From Nocardiopsis sp. TSRI0078 (lineage in GTDB: Bacteria; Actinomycetota; Actinomycetes; Streptosporangiales; Streptosporangiaceae), in contig NZ_LWLB01000034.1 of assembly GCF_001905145.1 (NCBI RefSeq), positions 186,001 through 250,000 of the forward strand: a DNA stretch of 64,000 nucleotides. The letters are read 5' to 3'. Made by a program: the position numbers and the translations under genes. Position 1 is the stretch's first letter. Each line of letters starts with the position of its first letter. Under the pieces are notes generated by a model. It worked only from the letters and a program-made list of their open reading frames with translations, did not search any database and was not told the origin of the DNA. This document shows positions 7,661 to 15,654 of this stretch, piece after piece.

Positions 7661-9868
7661 GTGAGTACCTGGGACGAACCGCTGAGCAAGGGACCGCTCA
7701 GGGGCAAGACGGCGAAGGCCCTCGCCGAGAAGCTCGGCCTGCACACCCTGGGCGACCTACTGCGCTACTACCCGCGCCGCTACGACCGGCGCGGCGACCT
7801 GACCGACCTCGCCGAGCTGCGCGAGGGCGAGGAGGTCACCGTGCAGGCCCGCGTCCTGGACGCCAAGCGGCGCACCGTGCCCGCCCGGCAGGGGCGCCGC
7901 CGCATGGACATGATGGAGGCCACCGTCACCGACGGCACCGGCCGCCTGCACCTGACGTTCTTCAACCGGGGCTCCTACCACCAGAACGCGCTCGTCCCGG
8001 GACGGCTGGCCATGTTCTCCGGCCGGGTCTCCACCTTCAAGGGCCGCCGCCAGCTCGACCACCCCCAGTACGAGCTCCTCGACGAGGACGGCCGCGAGGG
8101 CGAGCGGGCCCGGGCCTACGCCGACGAGCTCATCCCGGTCTACCCCGCGGTCAAGGGCATGGACTCCACGACCATCACCCGTGTCGTCGACGTCGTCCTG
8201 GCCGACGTCGACAGCCTGCCCGACCCGCTGCCGCCCGAGGTGCGCGAGCGCCACAAGCTCCTCGGCGTCGCCGACGCCCTGCGCGCGATCCACCGCCCCG
8301 CCGAGTGGGCCGACGTCGGCGCCGCCCGGCGCCGCCTGAAGTGGGACGAGGCGTTCGTCCTGCAGCTCGCACTCGCCCGGAGGCGCCACCACGCCGAGGA
8401 GCTGCCCGCCAAGCCCCGTCCCGGCGCGGTCGGCGGCATCCTCGACGCCTTCGACGCCCGGTTGCCGTTCACCCTCACCGAGGGCCAGCGCGAGGTGGGC
8501 GGGCGCCTCGCCGAACGGCTCGACGCCGCGCACCCCATGCACTGCCTGCTCCAGGGCGACGTGGGCGCGGGCAAGACCCTGGTGGCGCTACGCGCCATGC
8601 TCCGGGTCGTGGACTCCGGCGGCCAGGCCGTCATGCTCGCTCCCACCGAGGTCCTCGCCCAGCAGCACCACCGGTCCATCAGCGCCATGCTCGGGGAACT
8701 CGGCCGCGCCGGGCAGATCGACGGGGCCGAGAACGCCACCCGGGTGGCCCTGCTCACCGGCTCCATGAACGCCGCCGCGCGCCGGGAGGCCCTGCTGGAC
8801 GCGGCGTCCGGTGCGGCGGGGATCGTCGTGGGCACCCACGCCCTGCTCCAGGAGCACGTGACCTTCGCCGACCTGGGCCTGGTGGTGGTCGACGAGCAGC
8901 ACCGCTTCGGTGTGGAGCAGCGCGACGCCCTGCGGGAGAAGGCCGTGGACGGGCGCCCGCACGTGCTGGTGATGACCGCCACCCCGATCCCGCGCACCGT
9001 CGCGATGACCGTCTACGGCGACCTCGACGTGGTCGCCCTCACCCAGCTGCCCACCGGCCGGGCCCCGGTGTCCACGCACGTGGTGCCCGCGAAGGACAAG
9101 CCGCACTTTTTGACGCGGGCCTGGGAGCGCATCCGGGAGGAGGCGGCCAACGGGCACCAGGCGTTCGTGGTCTGCCCCCGGATCGGCGACGACGACAGGG
9201 GCGGGGCGGAGGAGGAGGCCGGCGGCCACCCGGACGAGGACGTCCCGGGCGCGCGGCCGCCGCTGGCGGTGCTGGACGTGGCCGCGCGGCTGGGGGAGGG
9301 GCCGCTCTCCGACCTGCGGGTGGAGGTCCTGCACGGCCGGATGGCCCCCGACGACAAGGACGCGGTGATGCGCCGGTTCGCGGCGGGGGAGACCGACGCG
9401 GTCGTCTCCACCACCGTCATCGAGGTGGGAGTGGACGTGCCGAACGCCACAGTGATGGTCATCATGGACGCGGACCGCTTCGGCGTCTCGCAGCTGCACC
9501 AGCTGCGCGGCCGGGTCGGCCGGGGCCGGCTGCCCGGACTGTGCCTGCTGGTCACCGACGCGGAGGAGGGCTCGCCGGCCCGGGAGCGGCTGGCCGCCGT
9601 GGCCGCGACCACCGACGGGTTCGAGCTCTCCCGCGTGGATCTGGAGATGCGCAGGGAGGGCGACGTGCTGGGCGACTCGCAGTCGGGGGCCCGGTCCAGC
9701 CTGAGGCTGCTCACGCTGCTCAAGGACGAGGAGCTCATCGGGCAGGCGCGAGAGGAGGCCGCGGAGTACGTGGCCGGGGACCCCGGGCTGACCGGGTACC
9801 CGCCGCTCGCCGAGGCGCTGGAGACGCTCCTGCCCGAGGAGCGCGCGGAGTACCTGGACAAGGCCTGA
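7661..9868 (+). CDS. recG: ATP-dependent DNA helicase RecG
   Basis: A 735-residue superfamily 2 helicase that remodels stalled replication forks and Holliday junctions. The N-terminal wedge/OB-fold domain (about 1-160) is followed by helicase domain 1 with Walker A GDVGAGKT (about 299-306) and the DEQH box (about 410-413, in VVDEQHRFG), then domain 2 with VVSTTVIEVGVDVPNA and HQLRGRVGRG, and a C-terminal accessory region. An acidic low-complexity insert follows VCPRI (about 505-535), common in actinobacterial RecG. The GTG start at 7661 is chosen from the conserved N-terminal reading. It precedes rsmD and coaD, the usual order in this phylum. Confidence 0.97.
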   Translation: MSTWDEPLSKGPLRGKTAKALAEKLGLHTLGDLLRYYPRRYDRRGDLTDLAELREGEEVTVQARVLDAKRRTVPARQGRRRMDMMEATVTDGTGRLHLTFFNRGSYHQNALVPGRLAMFSGRVSTFKGRRQLDHPQYELLDEDGREGERARAYADELIPVYPAVKGMDSTTITRVVDVVLADVDSLPDPLPPEVRERHKLLGVADALRAIHRPAEWADVGAARRRLKWDEAFVLQLALARRRHHAEELPAKPRPGAVGGILDAFDARLPFTLTEGQREVGGRLAERLDAAHPMHCLLQGDVGAGKTLVALRAMLRVVDSGGQAVMLAPTEVLAQQHHRSISAMLGELGRAGQIDGAENATRVALLTGSMNAAARREALLDAASGAAGIVVGTHALLQEHVTFADLGLVVVDEQHRFGVEQRDALREKAVDGRPHVLVMTATPIPRTVAMTVYGDLDVVALTQLPTGRAPVSTHVVPAKDKPHFLTRAWERIREEAANGHQAFVVCPRIGDDDRGGAEEEAGGHPDEDVPGARPPLAVLDVAARLGEGPLSDLRVEVLHGRMAPDDKDAVMRRFAAGETDAVVSTTVIEVGVDVPNATVMVIMDADRFGVSQLHQLRGRVGRGRLPGLCLLVTDAEEGSPARERLAAVAATTDGFELSRVDLEMRREGDVLGDSQSGARSSLRLLTLLKDEELIGQAREEAAEYVAGDPGLTGYPPLAEALETLLPEERAEYLDKA

Positions 9869-9902
9869 ACGGCCGGGCCGCCTGCGTGGTTACCTTGGGG
9901 GC

Positions 9903-10484
9903 ATGACCCGCATCATCGCCGGAACGGCCGGCGGACGGCGCATCTCCGTCCCCGAGGGCCGTACCACCCGCCCCACCAGCGACCGCGCACGCGAGGCCCT
10001 GTTCTCCTCGGTCCAGTCCGACCTCGGCGCCCTCGACGGCCTGCGGGTGATGGACCTGTACGCGGGCTCGGGGGCGATCGGCCTGGAGGCCCTGTCCCGG
10101 GGCGCCGCGCACGCGCTGCTGGTGGAGGCGGACCGCAGGGCGGCCCAGGTGGTCAGGGGCAACATCACGGCGCTCGGGCTCCCCGGCGCCCGGCTGGTGG
10201 CCGACCGGGTGGAGAGGGTGCTCAGGCAGGACAACGCCGGCGACCCCTACGACCTCGTGGTCGCCGACCCGCCCTACGCCGTCACCGACGCCGAGGTCAC
10301 CCGAGTGCTGGCCGACCTGGTCGGCCACGGCTGGCTGGCCGAGGACGCCGTGGTCGTCGTCGAGCGCTCCAAGCGCGGGGCCGAGCCCGCCTGGCCCGAG
10401 GGCCTGGAGCGTGCGCGCAGCAGGGGGTACGGGGAGGCGGTTCTCTGGTACGCCCGCCCGTCTCCCGCCACCACCCTCAACTGA
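9903..10484 (+). CDS. rsmD: 16S rRNA (guanine(966)-N2)-methyltransferase RsmD
   Basis: A 193-residue class I SAM-dependent methyltransferase that modifies G966 of 16S rRNA. Motifs are IIAGTAGGRRI at the N-terminus, RPTSDRAREALF, the SAM-binding VMDLYAGSGAIGLEALSRG, and the catalytic DPPY (about 122-125). ATG 9903 follows recG by 34 bases, so the two are probably co-transcribed. The last codons and the stop (SPATTLN) lie inside the first copy of a 53-bp tandem repeat, so the extreme C-terminus is encoded by repeat sequence and may differ between strains. Confidence 0.95.
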   Translation: MTRIIAGTAGGRRISVPEGRTTRPTSDRAREALFSSVQSDLGALDGLRVMDLYAGSGAIGLEALSRGAAHALLVEADRRAAQVVRGNITALGLPGARLVADRVERVLRQDNAGDPYDLVVADPPYAVTDAEVTRVLADLVGHGWLAEDAVVVVERSKRGAEPAWPEGLERARSRGYGEAVLWYARPSPATTLN

Positions 10485-10661
10485 CGCCTGCGGCGCGGTG
10501 CTTTCCATGCCCGTCTCCCGCCACCACCCTCAGCTGACGCCTGCGGCGCGGTGCTTTCCATGCCCGTCTCCCGCCACCACCCTCAGCTGACGCCTGCGGC
10601 GCGGTGCTTTCCATGCCCGTCTCCCGCCACCACCCTCAACCGACGCCTGCGGCGCGGTGCC
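10457..10661. repeat. 53-bp tandem repeat, four copies, starting inside the end of rsmD
   Basis: Units begin at 10457, 10510, 10563 and 10616, exactly 53 bp apart. Units 1-3 differ at one position (CAACTGA versus CAGCTGA); unit 4 diverges in its last eight bases. The first half (CCCGTCTCCCGCCACCACCC then TCAACTGACG) includes the rsmD stop codon in unit 1. The same 30-bp core with the same 53-bp period occurs at 29525. There are no unique spacers, so it is not a CRISPR array. Confidence 0.95.
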
Positions 10662-10790
10662 GCCTGGGTCTGCGCCCGTCACCGGTGAGGGACGGATCCG
10701 GTCACTAAGCGGGTGTTGCCCGAATCCCCACGAGGGTGAACCCCTACGATCGCGATACCCGAACGTAGTTCTGTGAAAGGGGCGATCACC

Positions 10791-11285
10791 GTGCGTCGAG
10801 TCGTCTGCCCGGGTTCCTTCGACCCGGTGACCCACGGCCACATCGACATCATCGGCCGGGCGGCCAAGCAGTACGACGAGGTCGTCGCCGCCGTGCTCAA
10901 CAACGTCAACAAAAGCGGCCTGTTCACCGTCCCCGAGAAGCTCGACATGCTCCGGGAGGGCACCGCCGAGTTCGGCAACGTGCGGATCAGCGAGTTCGAC
11001 GGGCTCCTCGTCGACTTCTGCCGGTCGAACGGCATCGAGACCATCGTCCGCAGCCTGCGCTCGGTCAGCGACTTCGACTACGAGCTCCAGATCGCCCAGA
11101 TGAACTACCGCCTCTCCGGCGTGGAGACCGTGTTCATGACGGCGAACCCGCAGTACTCGTTCCTGTCCTCCAGCCTGGTGCGCGAGATCGCCCAGCACCG
11201 CGGGGACGTCTCCAGCCTGGTCACCCCCTACGTCGAGCAGCGCCTGCGGGAGAAGTACGCGGAGCGGGCCGCCGAGGGCCGCTGA
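10791..11285 (+). CDS. coaD: Phosphopantetheine adenylyltransferase
   Basis: This 164-residue enzyme transfers AMP from ATP to 4'-phosphopantetheine to form dephospho-CoA, the fourth step of coenzyme A synthesis. Nucleotidyltransferase motifs are PGSFDPVTHGH (T14-H17, the HxGH-type site), RSLRSVSDFDYE, and the C-terminal YSFLSSSLVRE. The length fits the usual 160 or so only if translation starts at GTG 10791 (MRRVVCPG), which has AAGGGG eight bases upstream; the GTG at 10773 would add six non-conserved residues. The promoter must lie in the 130 bases between the 53-bp repeat array and the start; I see nothing else there. The protein is a cytoplasmic hexamer in known members. Confidence 0.96.
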   Translation: MRRVVCPGSFDPVTHGHIDIIGRAAKQYDEVVAAVLNNVNKSGLFTVPEKLDMLREGTAEFGNVRISEFDGLLVDFCRSNGIETIVRSLRSVSDFDYELQIAQMNYRLSGVETVFMTANPQYSFLSSSLVREIAQHRGDVSSLVTPYVEQRLREKYAERAAEGR

Positions 11286-11522
11286 CCGGGCCCGCGCCAC
11301 CGGACCCCGCCGGTCCCGCCACGGGCCCCGAGGCGGGCGGACCCGTGCTGATTTGGGTGGCAGGGGAGATGGTAGGTAGAATCTTGGTTTGACCATGGGT
11401 GTCGTCGGTTCTCGGCGCGCCCGTGTCGGTCCCGCGCAAGACCTCATCGCGCACCCGGCACTTTCCGGATTCCTCGTGAAGGTTCGATAACCCTGTCTCG
11501 CCTAGATCTCCGTGACCCGTTC

Positions 11523-12068
11523 GTGGTCGACACCCGCCAGCTGGGCCGCCAGCCGGGGTCGATGCGCACCGTCAACCGCATCGTGACCGCGCCTCAGGCG
11601 TTCTCGTCGGCGATGGCGGCCGTGCCCGAGGGCAGTGAGATCGAACTGGACCTGCGCCTGGAAGCGGTGATGGAGGGCGTCCTCGTCACCGGTACCGTCC
11701 GCGGCCAGCTCACCGCCGAGTGCTCGCGCTGCCTGGACCCGATCTCGGACGACATCGAGGCCGAGTTCCAGGAGCTGTACCGCTACCCCGCGGACGAGGA
11801 CGCGGCCTCCGGTGCGGGCGAGGACGAGGACGACGAGGATGAGGACTACTATCTAGAGGGCGAACTGCTCGACCTCGAACCCGTGGTCCGAGACGCCGTC
11901 GTGCTCGCGCTCCCGCTCACACCGTTGTGCGGCCCGGACTGCCCCGGCCTGTGCTCCGAGTGCGGCGCCAAGCTCGCCGAGGCCGGTCCCGACCACAGCC
12001 ACGGCGACGACGTCGACCCGCGCTGGGAGGCACTCCGCAAGCTCGCGGAGGATCCCGGCGAACGATGA
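11523..12068 (+). CDS. DUF177 (YceD-like) protein, rpmF operon partner
   Basis: A protein of about 181 residues of the DUF177/YceD family, which is nearly always upstream of rpmF and is linked to 23S rRNA maturation in plants and bacteria. Motifs: ELDLRLEAVMEGVLVTG, AECSRCLDPI and a C-terminal CGPDCPGLCSECG, giving CxxC-type pairs suited to zinc; an acidic loop (about 98-112) separates them. The GTG at 11523 is the first ordinary start, but it has no ribosome-binding site, and the ten codons before it read LSRLDLRDPF, which resembles the conserved N-terminus of the family. A CTG at 11493 with GAAGG ten bases upstream may be the real start. Followed by rpmF after 132 bases. Confidence 0.9.
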   Translation: MVDTRQLGRQPGSMRTVNRIVTAPQAFSSAMAAVPEGSEIELDLRLEAVMEGVLVTGTVRGQLTAECSRCLDPISDDIEAEFQELYRYPADEDAASGAGEDEDDEDEDYYLEGELLDLEPVVRDAVVLALPLTPLCGPDCPGLCSECGAKLAEAGPDHSHGDDVDPRWEALRKLAEDPGER

Positions 12069-12200
12069 GCTCGTGAACCGATCACGGACGGCCGCCCCCG
12101 GGCGCCCCCGTCGACCGGAGCACGCCCTCCCCGCCACAGCGCGCGGGGTGACCAGATAAGCGACCTCCCGCGACCGCGGGGGTGACCCAGGAGGATTGAA

Positions 12201-12377
12201 GTGGCCGTCCCGAAGCGGAAGATGTCGCGGAGCAACACCCGGACCCGCCGTTCCCAGTGGAAGGCGTCGCGCCCGGTGCTGGTCAACTGCCCGCGCTGCC
12301 GCGACCCGAAGCAGCCCCACATCGCGTGCCCGACCTGCGGCACCTACAACAACCGCCAGGTCACCAACCCGGCCTAG
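12201..12377 (+). CDS. rpmF: 50S ribosomal protein L32 (bL32)
   Basis: The 58-residue bL32 protein of the large ribosomal subunit, starting MAVPKRKMSRSNTR. Two cysteine pairs (NCPRC and CPTC) form the zinc ribbon, so it is the C+ type. GTG 12201 is preceded by AGGAGG seven bases upstream. It follows the DUF177 gene, its usual partner. A small dyad (CCCGCG-AC-CGCGGG, 12167-12180) precedes the ribosome-binding site. A strong hairpin follows at 12422-12454. Confidence 0.96.
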   Translation: MAVPKRKMSRSNTRTRRSQWKASRPVLVNCPRCRDPKQPHIACPTCGTYNNRQVTNPA

Positions 12378-12421
12378 CGGATGCCCGGCCTCGGGGCCCG
12401 GCACCCGATACCCGATCCGCC

Positions 12422-12454
12422 TCGGGGCGGACCCGTCCGACGGGTCCGCCCCGA
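12422..12454 (+). terminator. Terminator of rpmF
   Basis: A perfect 15-bp stem with a three-base loop (12422-12436 with 12440-12454) lies 45 bases after the rpmF stop codon, with no T-tract. It separates rpmF from rnc. Confidence 0.85.
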
Positions 12455-12736
12455 AGTGCTGTCAGGACCTCGGATGCTCTCCGAGCGCCACCGTGCAAGG
12501 ATTTGTAGAGTTACCTGAGGAACAACGCACGACACACGACGGATACAGGCACACCCAGCAGCACACAGTGCACCGCGCAGTGATCCGGGCTCTCCCGGGT
12601 TCCCGAGTTCGTGGTGGTTGCCGGGGGAGCGGAGCCTCCCGCGACGGTCACCTCGTTTTCGAGCACCCTGGCCGGGCCGCGGGTCCCCCAGACCGCCGCG
12701 CCGCACCCCGGCGCGCACGAACAGGGAAGTGAACCA
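12455..12736. other. Region between the rpmF terminator and rnc
   Basis: Together with the terminator this forms a 359-base gap. It holds no supportable gene. The segment around 12495-12555 is AT-richer than its surroundings (TTTGTAGAGTTACC) and is the most likely place for the rnc promoter, but I cannot assign -35 and -10 boxes. Confidence 0.4.
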
Positions 12737-13519
12737 GTGGCCAGCCAACTCTCCGCCTCCGAGGCCAAGTCCTTCCACCGGGCCATCGGGGTCGAGGTCG
12801 ACCCGAAGATCCTGCTCCGGGCCCTGACCCACCGCTCCTACGCCTACGAGAAGGGCGGCCTGCCCACCAACGAGCGCCTGGAGTTCCTCGGCGACTCCGT
12901 GCTCGGCCTGGTGGTCACCGACACCCTCTTCCGCAAGCACCCCGACCTGCCCGAGGGGCAGCTCGCCAAGCTGCGCGCCGCCGTGGTCAACATGCGCGCC
13001 CTCGCCGACGTCGCCCGCGGCCTGGGCATCGGCTCCTACATCCGGCTCGGCCGGGGCGAGGAGGGCACCGGGGGCCGCGACAAGTCCTCGATCCTCGCCG
13101 ACACCCTGGAGGCGGTCATCGGTGCCGTCTACCTGGACCGCGGCCTGGACGTGGCCTCGGAGTTCGTGCACCGGCTCTTCGACCCGCTCATCGCCACGGC
13201 CTCCGGGCTGGGCGCGGGCCTGGACTGGAAGACCTCCCTGCAGGAGCTGACCGCGGCCGAGATGCTCGGCGTCCCGGAGTACCACGTGGACGAGAGCGGC
13301 CCCGACCACCAGAAGACCTTCCGCGCCACGGTCCACGTCGCGGGGGAGAGCTACGGCCTGGGCGAGGGGCGCAGCAAGAAGGAGGCCGAGCAGCAGGCCG
13401 CCGAGTCGGCGTGGAAGGCCATCAAGGCCCGTTCCGAGGCCACCGCCAAGGTCGCCGAGGAGATGACCGGGACCGCCGACTCCGCCGGGGGCAGGGCCTC
13501 CGGCAGCGGGCGGGGGTGA
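12737..13519 (+). CDS. rnc: Ribonuclease III
   Basis: This 260-residue double-strand-specific endoribonuclease processes rRNA precursors and structured mRNAs. The catalytic domain holds the signature ERLEFLGDSVL with acidic residues E46, E49 and D53, and the second metal-binding site D122/E125 in ADTLEAVIGAVYLD. A double-stranded RNA-binding domain (about 173-240; DWKTSLQE, KKEAEQQAAESAW) follows, then a short low-complexity tail. GTG 12737 (MASQLSASEAK) is chosen because it has AGGGAAG upstream and keeps the family length; a longer frame from 12611 adds a non-conserved leader. mutM follows after six bases, so the two form an operon. Confidence 0.96.
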   Translation: MASQLSASEAKSFHRAIGVEVDPKILLRALTHRSYAYEKGGLPTNERLEFLGDSVLGLVVTDTLFRKHPDLPEGQLAKLRAAVVNMRALADVARGLGIGSYIRLGRGEEGTGGRDKSSILADTLEAVIGAVYLDRGLDVASEFVHRLFDPLIATASGLGAGLDWKTSLQELTAAEMLGVPEYHVDESGPDHQKTFRATVHVAGESYGLGEGRSKKEAEQQAAESAWKAIKARSEATAKVAEEMTGTADSAGGRASGSGRG

Positions 13520-13525
13520 GGGGAC

Positions 13526-14380
13526 GTGCCCGAACTCCCCGAGGTGGAGGTCGTCCGCCGCGGCCTGGCCGAACACGCCCTGGGCCGCACCGTCGGCGCG
13601 GTCGAGGTCCTGCACCCCCGGTCGGTGCGGCGGCACGTGCCCGGCGCCGCGGACTTCGCCGCCCGCCTGTCGGGACGCGTGCCCACGGCCGCGCACCGGC
13701 GCGGCAAGTACCTGTGGCTGCTCCTGGACAGCGGCGAGATGCTCCTCACCCACCTGGGCATGAGCGGCCAGATGCTGGTCCAGCCCACGGGCAAGCCCGA
13801 CGAGAGGCACCTGCGGGTGCGCCTGCCGCTGTCGGACGGCACCGAGCTGCGCTTCGTCGACCAGCGCACCTTCGGCCACCTGATGGTGGACGTGCCCGGC
13901 GCGCGCGAGGACGTGCCCTCGGCGGTGGACCACATCGCCCTGGACCCGCTGGACCCCGACTTCGTCCCCGAGGCGTTCGTGCGGGCGCTGCGGGCCAGGC
14001 GCACCGAGGTCAAGCGGGCGCTGCTGGACCAGTCCCTGGTCAGCGGCGTCGGCAACATCTACGCCGACGAGGCGCTGTGGCGCTCACGGCTGCACTGGGC
14101 GCGTCCCACACACGGCCTGTCCGACGAACAGGCCATGGAGCTGCTGGGACACGTGCGCGAGGTGATGGCCGAGGCCCTGGAGGTGGGCGGCACCACCTTC
14201 GACGGCCTGTACGTCGACGTCAACGGCGAGAGCGGCTACTTCGAGCGGGGGCTCAACGCCTACGGCCGCCGCGACCGCCCGTGCGGCCGGTGCGGCGTGC
14301 TGATCGTCCGCGAGGCGTTCATGAACCGCTCCTCCTACAGCTGCCCCGGCTGCCAGAAGCCGCCCGGGGCCCGCGGCTGA
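13526..14380 (+). CDS. mutM: Formamidopyrimidine-DNA glycosylase (Fpg)
   Basis: A 284-residue bifunctional DNA glycosylase/AP lyase that removes 8-oxoguanine and formamidopyrimidines. The catalytic N-terminal Pro2 and Glu3 (MPELPEVE) are intact, Lys61 sits in the GKYLW beta-strand, the helix-two-turn-helix bears SGVGNIYADEAL, and the C-terminal zinc finger has four cysteines (C253, C256, C273, C276). GTG 13526 has GGGG/GAGG upstream and is fixed by the need for Pro at position 2. It is six bases from rnc and 58 bases from acyP. Confidence 0.97.
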   Translation: MPELPEVEVVRRGLAEHALGRTVGAVEVLHPRSVRRHVPGAADFAARLSGRVPTAAHRRGKYLWLLLDSGEMLLTHLGMSGQMLVQPTGKPDERHLRVRLPLSDGTELRFVDQRTFGHLMVDVPGAREDVPSAVDHIALDPLDPDFVPEAFVRALRARRTEVKRALLDQSLVSGVGNIYADEALWRSRLHWARPTHGLSDEQAMELLGHVREVMAEALEVGGTTFDGLYVDVNGESGYFERGLNAYGRRDRPCGRCGVLIVREAFMNRSSYSCPGCQKPPGARG

Positions 14381-14438
14381 GGCAGTGCGGCGTGTTGGTG
14401 AGCAAAGTGTGTCTGTCAGGTAAGTAAGGAGTCGGGCC

Positions 14439-14726
14439 GTGGGGGACGACGTCGAGGACGTCCGGCTGACCGCATGGGTGCGGGGGCGCGTGCAGGGCGT
14501 GGGTTTTCGCTGGTGGGCGCGGTCCAAGGCGCTGGAACTCGGCCTGAGAGGGGCGGCCACGAACCTCGGCGACGGCCGGGTCGAGGTGGTCGCCGAGGGG
14601 CCGAGAAGCGACTGCGAGCGGCTTCTTGGCCATCTCAGGGGCGGCGCAACACCCGGTCGTGTGGACTCCGTGGTCGAACGTTGGTCCGCGGCGGGGGGGA
14701 CGTTCACCGGATTCGTCGAACGGTGA
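14439..14726 (+). CDS. acyP: Acylphosphatase
   Basis: A 95-residue acylphosphatase that hydrolyses acyl-phosphate bonds. The signature GRVQGVGFR contains the phosphate-binding Arg24, and the catalytic Asn42 is in the TNLGDGRVEV segment. Length matches the ferredoxin-like alpha/beta family. GTG 14439 has AAGGAG ten bases upstream. Its position between mutM and smc is common in actinobacteria. The physiological substrate is not known. Confidence 0.95.
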   Translation: MGDDVEDVRLTAWVRGRVQGVGFRWWARSKALELGLRGAATNLGDGRVEVVAEGPRSDCERLLGHLRGGATPGRVDSVVERWSAAGGTFTGFVER

Positions 14727-15092
14727 GTATGCTGGATGGGTAACGCGATCCGAGCGCACCGCGCGACCGCGGCGGCCCGAAGGGGTTCGCGGCGGGGGTC
14801 TCGCGGAGTGCGAGGCGACCACTGTGCGGAGTCCGCGTCGTCCGCACGCTCCGGCGCAGACCGGGGTGACCGTGTTCGGATCGTGCGCTGCCACCTGCCC
14901 AGGTGTATCACTCTGGGGTGTGGCCGTTACGGACCGTTGTAATCCAATCTTGACCAGCGGCGCGCACAGTGAGACTCTGGAAGGTACATCGCGCAACTTT
15001 CCAGACCCGTGTGAGACGACGCCAGTCGGCGTTACCGCGGGACATCGCACGCGCGGATCACCACTGGTCACTCAGCGTGGAGGACCCACATC
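14727..15092. other. Non-coding stretch upstream of the 63-residue coiled-coil gene
   Basis: The 366 bases between acyP and the small coiled-coil gene hold no supportable gene. The part near 14930-14960 is relatively AT-rich and includes TTGACC at 14949-14954, a possible -35 box for the downstream gene; a matching -10 box is not convincing. A GGAGG ribosome-binding site lies just before the next start. Confidence 0.4.
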
Positions 15093-15284
15093 ATGGCGAA
15101 GGCTCTGTTTGGCCACGTCGGCGGCTCCGACCCTCGGATGGTCTCGGAGATGCGGCGGCTTCAGAAGCGGGTACGCGACCTCGAGGACGAGATCAGCCGT
15201 CTTCAGGCACGGAACGACCAGCTCAGCATGGCCGTGACCGATGCCGCGTCCAGCGCGACCGAGCGCGAGCCGGCGCTCGCCTGA
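15093..15284 (+). CDS. Small conserved coiled-coil protein upstream of smc
   Basis: A 63-residue protein starting MAKALFGHVGGSDPRMVSEM. Residues 18-47 form a clear heptad coiled coil (MRRLQKRVRDLEDEISRLQARNDQL); the tail is Ala/Ser-rich. ATG 15093 has GGAGG ten bases upstream. I recall similar small proteins next to smc in other actinobacteria, with no assigned function. The coiled coil suggests homo- or hetero-oligomerisation. Because it is followed by smc after 370 bases with a possible terminator, co-transcription is uncertain. Confidence 0.85.
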   Translation: MAKALFGHVGGSDPRMVSEMRRLQKRVRDLEDEISRLQARNDQLSMAVTDAASSATEREPALA

Positions 15285-15654
15285 CCTGAACACCGTCGAC
15301 GTTTCGGCTCCAGCCAGGCTGGCCTTCGTGGTTGACCCACCGACGGGGACGCCGAGAGCACGATCCAGGCGTCCCTGGCCGGAACCGTCGACGGACCGGG
15401 TCTGACCCCCGTTCACCGAGCCGCTGTTTTTCCTTTCCCTTTGCGGCCTTTTTCACCGTTGTACCCGGCGGACCCTGCTGCAACCCTCTGTGTCCGCCGG
15501 ACATCCCCCCTCCCCCCGCCCGGTCACGGAAGCGCCTGCTCAGTGGCCCGTTCCATCCGGGACACCGGCCCGAACCCCACCCGTAGGCCACCGCTTCGTG
15601 GCACCCTTGGGTGATTGCGGTCCGTGTCGAAGGTGACCGACGTGGGAGGTGTGG
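15285..15654. other. Non-coding stretch upstream of smc
   Basis: The 370 bases between the coiled-coil gene and smc hold a T-rich segment (15425-15454) that may be a terminator, and GC-rich sequence upstream of smc without a recognisable promoter. The smc ribosome-binding site GGGAGG is at 15644-15649. I see no coding frame. Confidence 0.5.
15420..15454 (+). terminator. Possible terminator of the small coiled-coil gene
   Basis: A 5-bp GCCGC/GCGGC stem with an 18-base T-rich loop is followed by CTTTTTC. The stem is short and the loop long, but the T-run is rare in this window and lies 135 bases after the stop codon. Confidence 0.35.

Noticed and set aside
10457..10661. Possible CRISPR array
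   Set aside because: Units are contiguous 53-bp tandem copies with no unique spacers and no cas genes nearby.
10755..10775. LexA-like GAAC-GTA-GTTC upstream of coaD
   Set aside because: The spacer is three bases rather than the four of the actinobacterial SOS box, and coaD is not an SOS gene.
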